Below are positions 52,319 through 61,076 of a DNA stretch of 64,000 bases, piece by piece. How positions within the stretch are numbered: the stretch's first letter is position 1; every line of letters starts with the position of its first letter. Origin of the DNA: 13-2-20CM-66-19 sp963760225. Its GTDB lineage: Bacteria; Pseudomonadota; Gammaproteobacteria; Steroidobacterales; Steroidobacteraceae. The position numbers and the translations under genes are program-made. The notes beneath the pieces were generated by a model. It was given only the letters and a program-made list of their open reading frames with translations, was not told the origin of the DNA and did not search any database. Location: NCBI GenBank assembly GCA_963760225.1, contig CAVXCD010000001.1:1-64000 (forward strand). Reading direction: 5' to 3'.

Positions 52319-53082
52319 ACGTCGTAGTCCATGATGAGCGGCGCGTGGTCCGAGAAGCGCTGCTTGCGGTAAATGCGGGCGGCGCGCGCCTTACCGGCGA
52401 GCGAGCCGCTCACCACCTGGTAGTCGATGCGCCAGCCGACGTTGTTGGCGCGCGCCCGGCCGCGATTCGACCACCAGGTGTACAGATCGCCCTGCGGGCG
52501 CACCTCGCGGAAGGCGTCCACGTAACCCGACGCGCCGAACAGCCGATCCATCCAGGCACGCTCCTCGGGCAGGAAACCGGAGTTCTTCTGGTTCGACTTC
52601 CAGTTCTTCAGATCGATCGGCCGGTGCGCGATGTTCCAGTCGCCGCTGAGGATGTAGTGACGGCGCCGCCGCCGCAGCCCCGCGAGGTGCGGCATGAAGG
52701 CGTCGAGGAAGCGGAACTTTGACGCCTGCCGGTCGGGTCCCGCCGAGCCCGAGGGCAGGTACAGCGACACCACCGACAGCTTGCCGAGCTGCGCCTCGAG
52801 ATAACGCCCCTCGCGGTCGAACTCCGGCACGCCGAAGCCGCGCACGATGCGCGTCGGCAGCTGGCGGCTGTAGAGCGCGACGCCGGCGTAGCCGGGCCGC
52901 TCGGCGTCGCAAAAGTAGCGGTGAAAGCCGCGCAGCTCCACGTCGTGCCCAGGCAGCTGATGCTCCTGGCTCTTGGTCTCCTGCAGGCAGATGAAATCCG
53001 CCTGTTGGCGGCGCAGCCAGCGAAACAACCCCTTCGCCGCCGCGGAGCGTATGCCGCAGACGTTGACGGTGATGACGCGCAT
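52315..53082 (-). CDS. xth: Exodeoxyribonuclease III-type AP endonuclease
   Basis: 255 residues from the ATG at 53082. ExoIII/APE family motifs: VNVCGIRSAAAKG, LQETKSQE with the metal-binding Glu, SGDWNIAHRPIDL, and C-terminal RIDYQVVSG and SDHAPLIMDYD with the catalytic His. It repairs abasic sites. Divergent from pyrE with a 16-bp gap, so promoters overlap the coding regions. Confidence 0.9.
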   Translation of the reverse strand: MRVITVNVCGIRSAAAKGLFRWLRRQQADFICLQETKSQEHQLPGHDVELRGFHRYFCDAERPGYAGVALYSRQLPTRIVRGFGVPEFDREGRYLEAQLGKLSVVSLYLPSGSAGPDRQASKFRFLDAFMPHLAGLRRRRRHYILSGDWNIAHRPIDLKNWKSNQKNSGFLPEERAWMDRLFGASGYVDAFREVRPQGDLYTWWSNRGRARANNVGWRIDYQVVSGSLAGKARAARIYRKQRFSDHAPLIMDYDV

Positions 53083-53098
53083 GGCGCAATCATATGAC

Positions 53099-53755
53099 AT
53101 GCAGCAACACCAGCTCCTGTTCATCGACCTCGCACTGCGGCGCAATGCGCTGCGCTTCGGGCGCTTCACGCTCAAGTCCGGCCGCGAGAGTCCGTACTTC
53201 TTCAACGCCGGCCTGTTCAGTGACGGCGAGTCGCTCGCGGCGCTCGGTCGCTGCTACGCCGCCGCCATCGACGCTTCCGGCCTCGGCTTCGACATGCTGT
53301 TCGGCCCAGCGTACAAGGGCATCGCGCTCGCCACCGCGACCGCCGTCGCGCTGTGCGCGGCGCACGGCCGCAACGTCGCGTTCGCCTTCAACCGCAAGGA
53401 GGCCAAGGACCACGGCGAGGGCGGTCGCGTCGTGGGTGCGCCGCTCGCCGGGCGGGTGCTGATCGTCGACGACGTGATCACGGCCGGCACGGCGGTGCGC
53501 GAATCGCTCGAGCTCATCCGCCAGGCGGGTGCGCAGCCGGTGGGCGTCGCGCTGATCCTCGACCGCCAGGAGCGCGGCGCGGGGGACCTGAGCGCCGTGC
53601 AGGAGCTCGCGCGCGAAGGATTGCACTGTGTGAGCATCGTCACACTCGACGACCTGATCGAGGCGCTGGCGCATCCCGCGGACGGCCGGGCACGCATTTC
53701 TGCGGAACAGCTCACAGCCCTGCGCGCCTACCGGCAGCGCTACGGCGCTCGCTGA
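53099..53755 (+). CDS. pyrE: Orotate phosphoribosyltransferase
   Basis: 218 residues from the ATG at 53099. PRPP-binding motif VLIVDDVITAGTAVRES, AYKGIALATATAVAL, and FNRKEAKDHGEGG. Catalyses formation of OMP in pyrimidine synthesis. Near dut and coaBC, as in many gammaproteobacteria. Length and motifs typical. Confidence 0.95.
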   Translation: MQQHQLLFIDLALRRNALRFGRFTLKSGRESPYFFNAGLFSDGESLAALGRCYAAAIDASGLGFDMLFGPAYKGIALATATAVALCAAHGRNVAFAFNRKEAKDHGEGGRVVGAPLAGRVLIVDDVITAGTAVRESLELIRQAGAQPVGVALILDRQERGAGDLSAVQELAREGLHCVSIVTLDDLIEALAHPADGRARISAEQLTALRAYRQRYGAR

Positions 53756-53795
53756 GCTTGCCAGCCGGGCAGCTGCCGCCGGAATATACAAAGGT

Positions 53796-54455
53796 ATGGC
53801 CGCCTCCCCCCCGCGTCTGACCGTTGTCGCGCTGCTCGCCGCCGCCACCCTCGGCGCGGCGGTTGCGGATGCCGATCCCAAGGACTCCTCGTCCAAGGGG
53901 GGCGGAATTGCTTACCGCTGGGTCGACGAGCAGGGAATAGTGCACTACGGCGACCACATACCGCCGCAGTACGCCAACCAGGACCGCACGGTGCTCAACG
54001 CCCAGGGGCTGGAGGTCGGGCATCTCGATGCGCAGAAGAACCCGGAGCAGCTTGCCACCGAGGAGCGCCAGCGCGCCGCGGTGATGAAGCAGAAGCAGCA
54101 CGACGCGTTCCTGATCTCGACCTACACCTCGGTCAAGGACATCGAGGCGCTGCGTGATGAGCGGCTCGACCAGCTCAAGGGGCAGCGCTCAGCCGCCGAG
54201 CAGTACGTCGACGGCCTGCGCGTGCGGCTCGCCGCCCTGCAGACCAGCGCGCTCAACTTCCGTCCTTACAACGCGCGCGCCGATGCGCGGCGCCTGCCCG
54301 ATGATCTGGCGGAAAACCTGGTGCGTACGGTCAACGAGTTGCGCGAGCAGAGCAACGCGCTGAGCGCCGAGAGCCAGCAGGAGCGGGATCTGCGCACGCA
54401 GTTCCAGGCCGACATCGAGCGCTACCGCGAGTTGCACACCATCCACACACAGTAG
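53796..54455 (+). CDS. Secreted DUF4124 domain protein
   Basis: 219 residues with a signal peptide. A DUF4124 module (YRWVDEQGIVHYGDHIPPQY) lies at about residues 40-60, followed by long helical coiled-coil regions (RLDQLKGQRSAAEQY, VNELREQSNALSAESQQ). DUF4124 proteins are common, uncharacterised periplasmic proteins in gammaproteobacteria. It follows pyrE by 40 bp on the same strand. Confidence 0.85.
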   Translation: MAASPPRLTVVALLAAATLGAAVADADPKDSSSKGGGIAYRWVDEQGIVHYGDHIPPQYANQDRTVLNAQGLEVGHLDAQKNPEQLATEERQRAAVMKQKQHDAFLISTYTSVKDIEALRDERLDQLKGQRSAAEQYVDGLRVRLAALQTSALNFRPYNARADARRLPDDLAENLVRTVNELREQSNALSAESQQERDLRTQFQADIERYRELHTIHTQ

Positions 54456-54497
54456 CGGCAGGTGCGCTGCCGCGCGGCGGCGCGTGCCCGGGCGCTG

Positions 54498-54974
54498 TCA
54501 GTGTCGGCCGGAATGCCCGAAGCCGCCGGCGCCGCGCTGCGACGCCGCGAAATCCTCCACGACCTCGAGCTGCACCTGCACTACCGGAACCACCACCAGC
54601 TGCGCGATGCGCTCGCCCGGGCGGACGGTGAACGGCTGCGCGCCGCGATTCCAGCAGGACACCATGAGCTGTCCCTGGTAGTCCGAATCGATGAGCCCGA
54701 CGAGATTGCCGAGCACGATGCCGTGCTTGTGACCCAGGCCCGAGCGCGGCAGGATCACGGCGGCCAGCCCGGGATCGTCGAGGTGGATGGCGAGGCCGGT
54801 CGCAATGAGCTCGGCACTACCTGCGGCGAGCACCAGCGGCGCATCGAGGCAGGCGCGCAGGTCAAGTCCGGCCGAGCCGCCGGTCGCGTACTGTGGCAAC
54901 GGGAACTCCCGACCCAGGCGTGCGTCGAGGATGCGCACCTTCAGGGCGCGGCGCACCGGCGGCGCCGCGCTCAA
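54498..54974 (-). CDS. dut: dUTP diphosphatase
   Basis: 158 residues, TTG start at 54974 overlapping the coaBC stop (TTGA). Motifs: SAGLDLRAC, ILPRSGLGHKHG, LGNLVGLIDSDYQGQL, RIAQLVVVPV and C-terminal RGAGGFGHSGRH, the P-loop-like motif 5. Hydrolyses dUTP to dUMP. coaBC-dut order is the conserved gammaproteobacterial arrangement. Confidence 0.95.
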   Translation of the reverse strand: MSAAPPVRRALKVRILDARLGREFPLPQYATGGSAGLDLRACLDAPLVLAAGSAELIATGLAIHLDDPGLAAVILPRSGLGHKHGIVLGNLVGLIDSDYQGQLMVSCWNRGAQPFTVRPGERIAQLVVVPVVQVQLEVVEDFAASQRGAGGFGHSGRH

Positions 54975-56197
54975 GCGAGCGCCGTACCGCGCTTGCGCGC
55001 CACGCCGCGCGCGGCGAGCTCGCGTGCAATCAGCTCCATGAGTCCGCGGGCCAGGGCGAGCTTGTCGGCGCGCGGCAGCTCGTGACGGGCGCCGCGGCTC
55101 AACACAATGAGCTGGTTATCCTCGCAGTCGAACGCCTTGTCGTGACCGACCTCGTTGGCCGCGATCATGTCGAGATTCTTGCGCAGCAGCTTGGCGCGCG
55201 CGTTGCTCTCCACCGCCTCGGTCTCGGCGGCAAAGCCCACCACGAACGGCCGATCGGCGCGCGCGGCCACCGTTGCCAGCACGTCGGTGGTGCGCTCCAT
55301 GGCGAGCTCGAGTGTCTCGGCGCTTTTCTTGATCTTCTGTTCGGCGGCGCGTGCCGGGCGGTAGTCGGCGACCGCGGCGGTCGAGATGAATACGTCGGTG
55401 CCGGGCAGCTCGCGCAGCACGGCCGCGAGCATGTCGGCCGCACTCTCGACGTCAATGCGCGCCACCTGCGCAGGAGTCGCCAGACTCACCGGACCTGCCA
55501 CCAGCACCACGGTCGCGCCCGCCTCGCGCGCCGCCTGTGCCACGGCGAAACCCATCTTTCCCGAGCTGCGGTTGCTGATGAAGCGCACCGGGTCGATGCG
55601 CTCGCGCGTCGGTCCCGCGGTGATCAGCACGCGCCGCCCGGCGAGCGCACCGGGCATGCCCCCGAGCACCGCGGCGGCGCGCTCCGCCAGATCCAGCGGC
55701 TCGAGCATGCGACCCGGGCCGCTCTCGCCGCAGGCCTGGTCGCCCTCCCCCGGGCCGAGAACCTGTATGCCGCGCGCCGTGAGCGTCGCGACGTTGGCGC
55801 GGGTCGCGGCGTTCGCCCACATGAGCTGATTCATGGCAGGCGCCACGGCGACCGGCGCCTGCGTCGCCAGGCACAGCGTCGCTAGCAGGTCGTCGGCCTG
55901 CCCGCCCGCGAGGCGCGCGAGGAAGTCAGCGCTCGCCGGGGCGACCAGCACCAGCTCGGCCCAGCGCGCCAGCTCGATGTGTCCCATGGCCGCTTCGGCC
56001 GCCGCGTCCCACAGCTCGCTGCGCACGCCGCGGCCCGACACGGCCTGGAAGGTGGTGGCGGTCACGAAGCGGCCGGCGGCCGGCGTCATGACGACCTGCA
56101 CTTCGGCGCCGCGCTCGCGCAGCCGCCGCACCAGGTCCGGACTCTTGTAGGCGGCAATGCCGCCGGTCACGCCGAGAAGGATATGCTTGTCTTGCAT
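54971..56197 (-). CDS. coaBC: Bifunctional phosphopantothenoylcysteine decarboxylase/phosphopantothenate-cysteine ligase
   Basis: 408 residues. The CoaC half has GVTGGIAAYKSPDLVRRL, PAMNQLMWANAA and ACGESGPGRM with the catalytic Cys. The CoaB half has ITAGPTRERIDPVRFISNRS, GFAAETEA and the KxKK-like AEQKIKKS. Catalyses steps two and three of coenzyme A synthesis. Couples to dut. Confidence 0.95.
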   Translation of the reverse strand: MQDKHILLGVTGGIAAYKSPDLVRRLRERGAEVQVVMTPAAGRFVTATTFQAVSGRGVRSELWDAAAEAAMGHIELARWAELVLVAPASADFLARLAGGQADDLLATLCLATQAPVAVAPAMNQLMWANAATRANVATLTARGIQVLGPGEGDQACGESGPGRMLEPLDLAERAAAVLGGMPGALAGRRVLITAGPTRERIDPVRFISNRSSGKMGFAVAQAAREAGATVVLVAGPVSLATPAQVARIDVESAADMLAAVLRELPGTDVFISTAAVADYRPARAAEQKIKKSAETLELAMERTTDVLATVAARADRPFVVGFAAETEAVESNARAKLLRKNLDMIAANEVGHDKAFDCEDNQLIVLSRGARHELPRADKLALARGLMELIARELAARGVARKRGTALA

Positions 56198-56269
56198 GGA
56201 AACTCGCCTCGCGGCAATTATCGCACCCCGACTGCCCTGGCGCCCAAGAGGCGCTTAGAACCGACGGTA

Positions 56270-57151
56270 ATGAGCAAAGCTGCGGCCGCCGCGAGCGTTC
56301 TGACCGGGCTGCTGTGCGTGGCTGTGCCGGGCATGGCCGGCGCGGCTGAGCGGATTCATGGGCTGTGGGTATGGAAAGGCCCCACCATCCTCGCCGCCCC
56401 GCGCGGCCCTGAGCGGCTGCGGGACTTCTGCCGCACCGCGAGCGTCAATGAGGTGTATGTCTCAGTCCTGAGCGGCGGGCGTCTGACCGATGCCGCCGCG
56501 CTGGCAGCACTCGTCGGGCAGCTGCACCGCGCGGACGTGCGCGTGGAGGCGCTGCTGTCGAGCACGGACGCCGATGAGCCCGGCCGCCATCGCGACCAGC
56601 TGCTGGATCACGTGCGCGCCATCGTGGCGTTCAACGCACAGCATCCCGGCAGTCGCATCGACGGCATCCACCTCGACATCGAGCCGCAGCAGCGCCCGGA
56701 GAACAAGGGCGCCGGCAACCTGGGTTTTCTCCCCGGTCTCGTCGCGACCTTCCGCGCGGCGCGCGCGCTCACGCAAGGCGCCGGCCTCACGATCAATGCC
56801 GACATCCAGAACAAACTGCTCAAAGGCAGCCTCGAGGAGCGCCGCGCGCTGCTGCAATCGATGCCGCGACTCACCCTGATGCTGTATGAGCTCAGCAGCG
56901 TGAACGATGGCAGCAGCAGCGATGAGCAGGCGCAGAAGCTGCGCACCGTAAGCCGCGCCTTCCTGGAGATGGCCTACCAGGGTCTGGAGGGGCCACAGCT
57001 TGCCGGCCTGGTCATCGGACTGCGCACCCCCGACTACGGGGAGCGGCTGCCGCAGATGCTCAAGACGCTGGACGATGCCAACGGCGCCAATCCGCACTAT
57101 CAGGGCTGGGCTCGCCACTCGTATAACGACGTGCTGCAGCCGCCGCCCTGA
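56270..57151 (+). CDS. Secreted TIM-barrel glycosidase-like protein of unknown function
   Basis: 293 residues with a signal peptide (cleavage near GAAE). The pattern WVWKGPTIL, NEVYVSVLSGG, IDGIHLDIEPQQ, LTINADIQ and LMLYELSS fits strands of an alpha/beta barrel, with acidic residues at strand ends as in family GH18/GH114-like or related barrels. No specific family assigned and no catalytic pair proven. It lies between divergent coaBC and radC, an insertion in otherwise conserved synteny. Confidence 0.6.
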   Translation: MSKAAAAASVLTGLLCVAVPGMAGAAERIHGLWVWKGPTILAAPRGPERLRDFCRTASVNEVYVSVLSGGRLTDAAALAALVGQLHRADVRVEALLSSTDADEPGRHRDQLLDHVRAIVAFNAQHPGSRIDGIHLDIEPQQRPENKGAGNLGFLPGLVATFRAARALTQGAGLTINADIQNKLLKGSLEERRALLQSMPRLTLMLYELSSVNDGSSSDEQAQKLRTVSRAFLEMAYQGLEGPQLAGLVIGLRTPDYGERLPQMLKTLDDANGANPHYQGWARHSYNDVLQPPP

Positions 57152-57231
57152 AGGGGCGTGCAGCGCGAAATCCGCTACTTGCAGCGCTTTCTCCGACTGC
57201 CCGCAGTTGCACCGTATCCTTAGACTGCGGC

Positions 57232-57906
57232 ATGAGCATCCGGAACTGGCCGCTCGCGGAGCGGCCGCGCGAGAAGCTGCTCGAGCGCGGCGCGCATGCG
57301 CTCTCGGACGCGGAGCTGCTGGCGCTGCTGCTCGGCTCGGGAGCCCGCGGACGCTCGGCGGTGGAGCTGGCGCGCACGCTCATCTGCGAGTTCGGCTCAC
57401 TGCGCAACCTGTTGAATGCCGACCCGCCGCGCTGCCTCACGCAAGCCGGGATCGGGCCGGCACGCTTTGCCGTGCTCAAGGCGGCCGTGGAGCTCGCGCG
57501 GCGGCACTTTCGCGAAGCGCTGCGCAGCGGACCTGCGCTCGCCGCCCCGGAAGCGACGCGCACCTTCCTGCTGGCGCAGCTGCGCGATCGCCCCTACGAG
57601 GTTTTCTGCTGCCTGTATCTCGACAACCGTCATCGGCTGATCGCGTTCGAGGAGCTGTTCCGCGGCACCATCGACCGCGCCGGCGTACATCCGCGCGAAG
57701 TGCTGCGCCAGACGCTGCTGCATAACGCCGCGGCGCTGATCTTTGCCCACAATCACCCGTCGGGTGTGCTCGAGCCGAGTCAGGCGGATGAGCTCATCAC
57801 GCGCCGGCTGAAGGAGGCGCTCGCGCTGGTCGACGTGCGCGTGCTCGATCACTTCATCATCGGCGACGGAGTGTGCTACTCGTTCTCCGAAGCGGGACGA
57901 CTTTGA
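57232..57906 (+). CDS. radC: RadC family JAB/MPN domain protein
   Basis: 224 residues. Start LAERPREKLLERGAHALSDA and a helix-hairpin-helix-like region (AGIGPARFAVL), followed by the JAB1-like domain with metal ligands in the FAHNHPSGVLEPSQADE motif. RadC proteins were once linked to DNA repair but their role is unresolved. Adjacent to the coaBC-dut region, as in E. coli. Confidence 0.94.
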   Translation: MSIRNWPLAERPREKLLERGAHALSDAELLALLLGSGARGRSAVELARTLICEFGSLRNLLNADPPRCLTQAGIGPARFAVLKAAVELARRHFREALRSGPALAAPEATRTFLLAQLRDRPYEVFCCLYLDNRHRLIAFEELFRGTIDRAGVHPREVLRQTLLHNAAALIFAHNHPSGVLEPSQADELITRRLKEALALVDVRVLDHFIIGDGVCYSFSEAGRL

Positions 57907-57997
57907 TATGTGGAGTGGTGCCCTTAGCGCCCGGTCCTTGCGCGATTCCATGCGGAAGGACTCCAACATATTTGGGAGGGTGCGGGGCGCGCCGATG

Positions 57998-58621
57998 CTA
58001 TTGCGGGTGATACTTCTTGTACGCCGGCAGGTCTTTGAAGAGGTCGCTTCGAGGCCCCGAATCACCCTGACACACGGTCCTTGTAGGAATCGAATGCGCG
58101 AGGATATCCGGTAACCCAAGTTGGGGAATCCCGGAGACGATGTAGCAACGGTCGCTGACCCACACGATCCACTCGCCATCCTCGTCTCGATACTGTTCGC
58201 CCGCCGTGTGGGCCGGCGCGGGGTGCGATCCCTGCTCAAAATCGGTCTTTGGGCTCCGACCAAACTCTCGGACGTTCGGTGCGCTTGTCACGGCGGTGGC
58301 AGCACGCCGCGCCTCAGCGCTCCAGTCGATCGATGTATCCGCACCGATTGGAAAGTCGATCTGCGGTGGCGGTACGTTAAGTGGTTCAACTGGCGCTAAT
58401 GGGGCGATCTCGGTGGCAATCTGCGAACGTCGCTCGGCAGATGCAGCGGGAGGCACTGGCGTCGACAGAAATATCAACGTGCTGACGAAATTGCCTTGAG
58501 ATGACGACCGGGTTGGAGGTCGCAGCGCGAGCGTCAAGGTGATCACGAGGCCGGCGTGTAACGCGACAACTGCGGCGAACGCGACGCCGCGTCGCAGGCT
58601 CCAGCTCCCCGGCCCTCCCAT
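57998..58621 (-). CDS. Membrane-anchored protein of unknown function, TonB-like N-terminus
   Basis: 207 residues. An N-terminal transmembrane helix (VAFAAVVALHAGLVITLTLAL) with a short Arg-containing cytoplasmic start, then a Pro-rich linker (PVPPAASAE, APLAPVEPLNVPPPQ) and a periplasmic C-terminal region with two Cys (DRCYIVSG, TVCQGD). This arrangement resembles energy-transducing TonB-like proteins but the C-terminal TonB domain is not recognisable. Orphan gene. Confidence 0.6.
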   Translation of the reverse strand: MGGPGSWSLRRGVAFAAVVALHAGLVITLTLALRPPTRSSSQGNFVSTLIFLSTPVPPAASAERRSQIATEIAPLAPVEPLNVPPPQIDFPIGADTSIDWSAEARRAATAVTSAPNVREFGRSPKTDFEQGSHPAPAHTAGEQYRDEDGEWIVWVSDRCYIVSGIPQLGLPDILAHSIPTRTVCQGDSGPRSDLFKDLPAYKKYHPQ

Positions 58622-58766
58622 ATCCGGTCAGCGCTCTCCCGGGAGCTGATACTCCCTGAGCATGGACCCCTGTCTCGGGAGAATCGTTCCCGTGCGATAG
58701 CTCGCACTGTTCTATGACGTGAACGGTCAGGAAACCGACTGGGGCCTGCGCGCTCGGCGCGCGGCC

Positions 58767-59294
58767 TCAGGGCTTCGACATCAGGTCGGGCTTGTCGGTC
58801 GCAAGATCCACCGGAACGGACACGTGCTCCTGCACGATCAGCCATTCGCCGTGGATCCTGCGATACACGTCGCTCACCCGCAGCACGAGCTCGTGCTTCG
58901 AGCCGTCCTGCTGCGTGAACTGTGCGTGGTCGATGCGGTGACTGTAGGCGACCGTACCGGCGGCGCTGATCACGAGGTCCGCTACTGAGAACTTGACCGC
59001 GCCCGGGGAGGCCGCGAATAGCTCCTGCCAGTCCTTGCGGTAGTTGTCCCAACCGACAATCTCCCGCGGCGGGCTGACGTCGAAGACGAACAACTGTGGA
59101 CCGGGGGCGTAGAGCTTCATGATGGAGTCGACGTCCTTGGTGTTGAACGCCGCCACGAAGCGCTGGGTGAGGGCCTCGATCGCAGCCTTGGCATCCTTGG
59201 TGCCAGCCGCATCCGCCGCGGAGACCAGCGCCGCGGCGCCGCTCAGAGCAAGGACTGTCAGTGCAACCCACGATGACTCTCGTATACGGTTCAT
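58767..59294 (-). CDS. Secreted SnoaL/DUF4440-type NTF2-like protein
   Basis: 175 residues with a signal peptide (cleavage near ALVSAADA). NTF2-like fold: AAIEALTQRFVAAFNTKDVD, FVFDVSPPREIVGWDNYR and HGEWLIVQEHVSVP are typical of SnoaL-like ketosteroid-isomerase-fold proteins. Function unknown; could bind or turn over a small ligand. Part of the accessory insert between radC and rpmB. Confidence 0.75.
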   Translation of the reverse strand: MNRIRESSWVALTVLALSGAAALVSAADAAGTKDAKAAIEALTQRFVAAFNTKDVDSIMKLYAPGPQLFVFDVSPPREIVGWDNYRKDWQELFAASPGAVKFSVADLVISAAGTVAYSHRIDHAQFTQQDGSKHELVLRVSDVYRRIHGEWLIVQEHVSVPVDLATDKPDLMSKP

Positions 59295-59440
59295 GAGATC
59301 TCCTCGTCATTACTTCCGCCGTCGCAGCCACGCGCGCTGCCTAAGCATGCGCGCAATTCTGGACCATGCGCAGGCACCGGCCGGCGGGCACTCAAGGTCC
59401 GCCCGCCGGTGTGTCGCCGCAACGGGGCTGGCTCCCGTGC

Positions 59441-59890
59441 TTACTTGAGGATGGCTACCTGCTCGGTCCGCGAGCCGAGGATCGTGCGGATCTTGTTGCG
59501 CTCGGCCGTGGATTGGGCGGCCTTCTCGACCGAGCCCTCGACCTGCACGCTGATCGCATCAGCCTTGCTGCCCAGATGATCGAGTGCCGCCCAGTTCTTG
59601 TAGGTGGTGACCAGCAGGATGTCCGGATCATTCGGGCCGCGCGCTTCCACCACGATCACCGAGTAGTCGGTGATCAGCCCGGCCTTCTTGGCCGCTTCCT
59701 GCGATTTCTTGAAGGTGGTCGCCAGGAAGTGCATGTAATCGTCGAAATGGCCGTCGACCGTGCGGATCGAGGAGACATTGAGTACCGGCCCGTCGTTCCA
59801 GTCCCGGCCGTCGGCGAGCGCCGTGGTGGTGGTGAGGGTGGTCGCAACCAGCAGCGCCGCTGCGGCGCAGATACCTTGAGTCAGACGCAT
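59441..59890 (-). CDS. Secreted protein, copy 1 of tandem duplicate
   Basis: 149 residues with a signal peptide (cleavage after TALA). Mature part has DGRDWNDGPVLNVSSIRTVD, DYMHFLATTFKKSQE and ILLVTTYKNWAALDHLG, an alpha/beta ferredoxin-like (dimeric barrel-like) layout. Around 80 percent identical by eye to the next gene. No function assigned; possibly a stress-response or monooxygenase-like dimeric barrel protein. Confidence 0.75.
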   Translation of the reverse strand: MRLTQGICAAAALLVATTLTTTTALADGRDWNDGPVLNVSSIRTVDGHFDDYMHFLATTFKKSQEAAKKAGLITDYSVIVVEARGPNDPDILLVTTYKNWAALDHLGSKADAISVQVEGSVEKAAQSTAERNKIRTILGSRTEQVAILK

Positions 59891-59932
59891 ATAGAGTCTC
59901 CCGAACGTGGATGTAAATTCGCTTGGCTGTGC

Positions 59933-60382
59933 TTACTTGAGGATGGCTACCTGCTCGGTGCGTGAGCCGAGCACCGTGCGGATCTTGGCGCGGTCGACCT
60001 CGGACTGGTTGGCCTTGTCTACCGAGCCCTCAGTCTGGGTAAGGAGCGCATCGAATCTGCTGCCGAGGTGATCGAGTGCCGCCCAGTTCTTGTAGGTGGT
60101 GATCAAAAGGACATCCGGGTCGTTCGGTCCGCGCGCTTCCACCACGACAACCGAGTAGTCGATGATGAGGCCCGCCTTCTTGGCCGCCTCCGACTGCTTC
60201 TTGAAGCTCGTCGCCAGCCAGTGCATGTAGTCGTCGAAGTGGCCGTCGACTGTGCGGATGGAGGCGACATTGAGCACCGGTCCATCGCTCCAATCGCGGC
60301 CGTCGGCGAGCGCCGTCGTGGTGGTCAGCGCGGTCGCAACCAGCAGCGCCGCGGAGGCGCAGATAGCTTGAGTCAGACGCAT
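59933..60382 (-). CDS. Secreted protein, copy 2 of tandem duplicate
   Basis: 149 residues from the ATG at 60382 (AGGAG upstream), the same length as copy 1. Differences are conservative and spread out (for example SQE/QSEA, TDYSVIV/IDYSVVV). Even the final eight codons and the stop region are shared at DNA level (tacttgaggatggctacctg occurs at both ends). It is upstream of copy 1 on the same strand with a 42-bp gap, so a simple tandem duplication is the likely origin. Confidence 0.75.
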   Translation of the reverse strand: MRLTQAICASAALLVATALTTTTALADGRDWSDGPVLNVASIRTVDGHFDDYMHWLATSFKKQSEAAKKAGLIIDYSVVVVEARGPNDPDVLLITTYKNWAALDHLGSRFDALLTQTEGSVDKANQSEVDRAKIRTVLGSRTEQVAILK

Positions 60383-60632
60383 AGGGGGTCTCCTGGATGT
60401 TTTAATTGGTATGGTTAGGCTCGAGCGGGTGCGCAAGGCAGCCCAAGCTCGGCCGGGAGCGCGACCCTACGCCGTTCCCGCAGGCGTTGCCACGATATTC
60501 CGGCCATGAGAGGCAAGGCGGCGACAGGCGGTTGCTTGTGGTCGGGCTGCGGGGCTGGTATAAAGCCCGGCCCGGGAGTCTACGAAGCACCCTGAGTAGA
60601 CTCAAATTATTGAATTTTCAGGAACTATCTCT

Positions 60633-60869
60633 ATGTCGCGCGTCTGCGAGGTCACTGGCAAAAGGCCCGCCGTCGGCAATCGCGTTTCCCACGCGAATAA
60701 CCGCACGCGCCGCCGCTTCCTGCCGAACCTGCACACGCAGCGCTTCTGGGTCGAGACCGAGAAGCGCTGGGTGACGCTGCGCCTGACGACGAGCGGCATG
60801 CGCACGGTCGAGAAGAAGGGTATCGACAAGGTGATCGCGGAGCTGCGCGCGCAGGGGCGCAAACTCTAG
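60633..60869 (+). CDS. rpmB: 50S ribosomal protein L28
   Basis: 78 residues. MSRVCEVTGKRPAVGNRVSH, then NNRTRRRFLPNLHTQRFW, the L28 signature. Followed after 27 bp by rpmG, the usual operon. Confidence 0.98.
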   Translation: MSRVCEVTGKRPAVGNRVSHANNRTRRRFLPNLHTQRFWVETEKRWVTLRLTTSGMRTVEKKGIDKVIAELRAQGRKL

Positions 60870-60896
60870 CGCACGCCCGGAAGGAGTTCTCCCAAC

Positions 60897-61052
60897 ATGC
60901 GCGACAAGATCAAGCTGCTGTCCTCCGCCGGCACCGGTCACTTCTACGTCACGACCAAGAACAAGCGGCTGCATCCGGACAAGATGGAAGTGCGCAAGTT
61001 CGACCCCGTGGCGCGCAAGCACGTCGCCTACAAGGAATCCAAGATCAAGTAG
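60897..61052 (+). CDS. rpmG: 50S ribosomal protein L33
   Basis: 51 residues, too short for common ORF cutoffs. ATG at 60897 with AAGGAG upstream; MRDKIKLLSSAGTGHFYVTT, ending HVAYKESKIK. It lacks the Cys pairs of zinc-binding L33 versions, as usual in gammaproteobacteria. In operon with rpmB. Confidence 0.97.
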   Translation: MRDKIKLLSSAGTGHFYVTTKNKRLHPDKMEVRKFDPVARKHVAYKESKIK

Positions 61053-61076
61053 GCGCCGGCGGAAGCGAAGGCGCTC

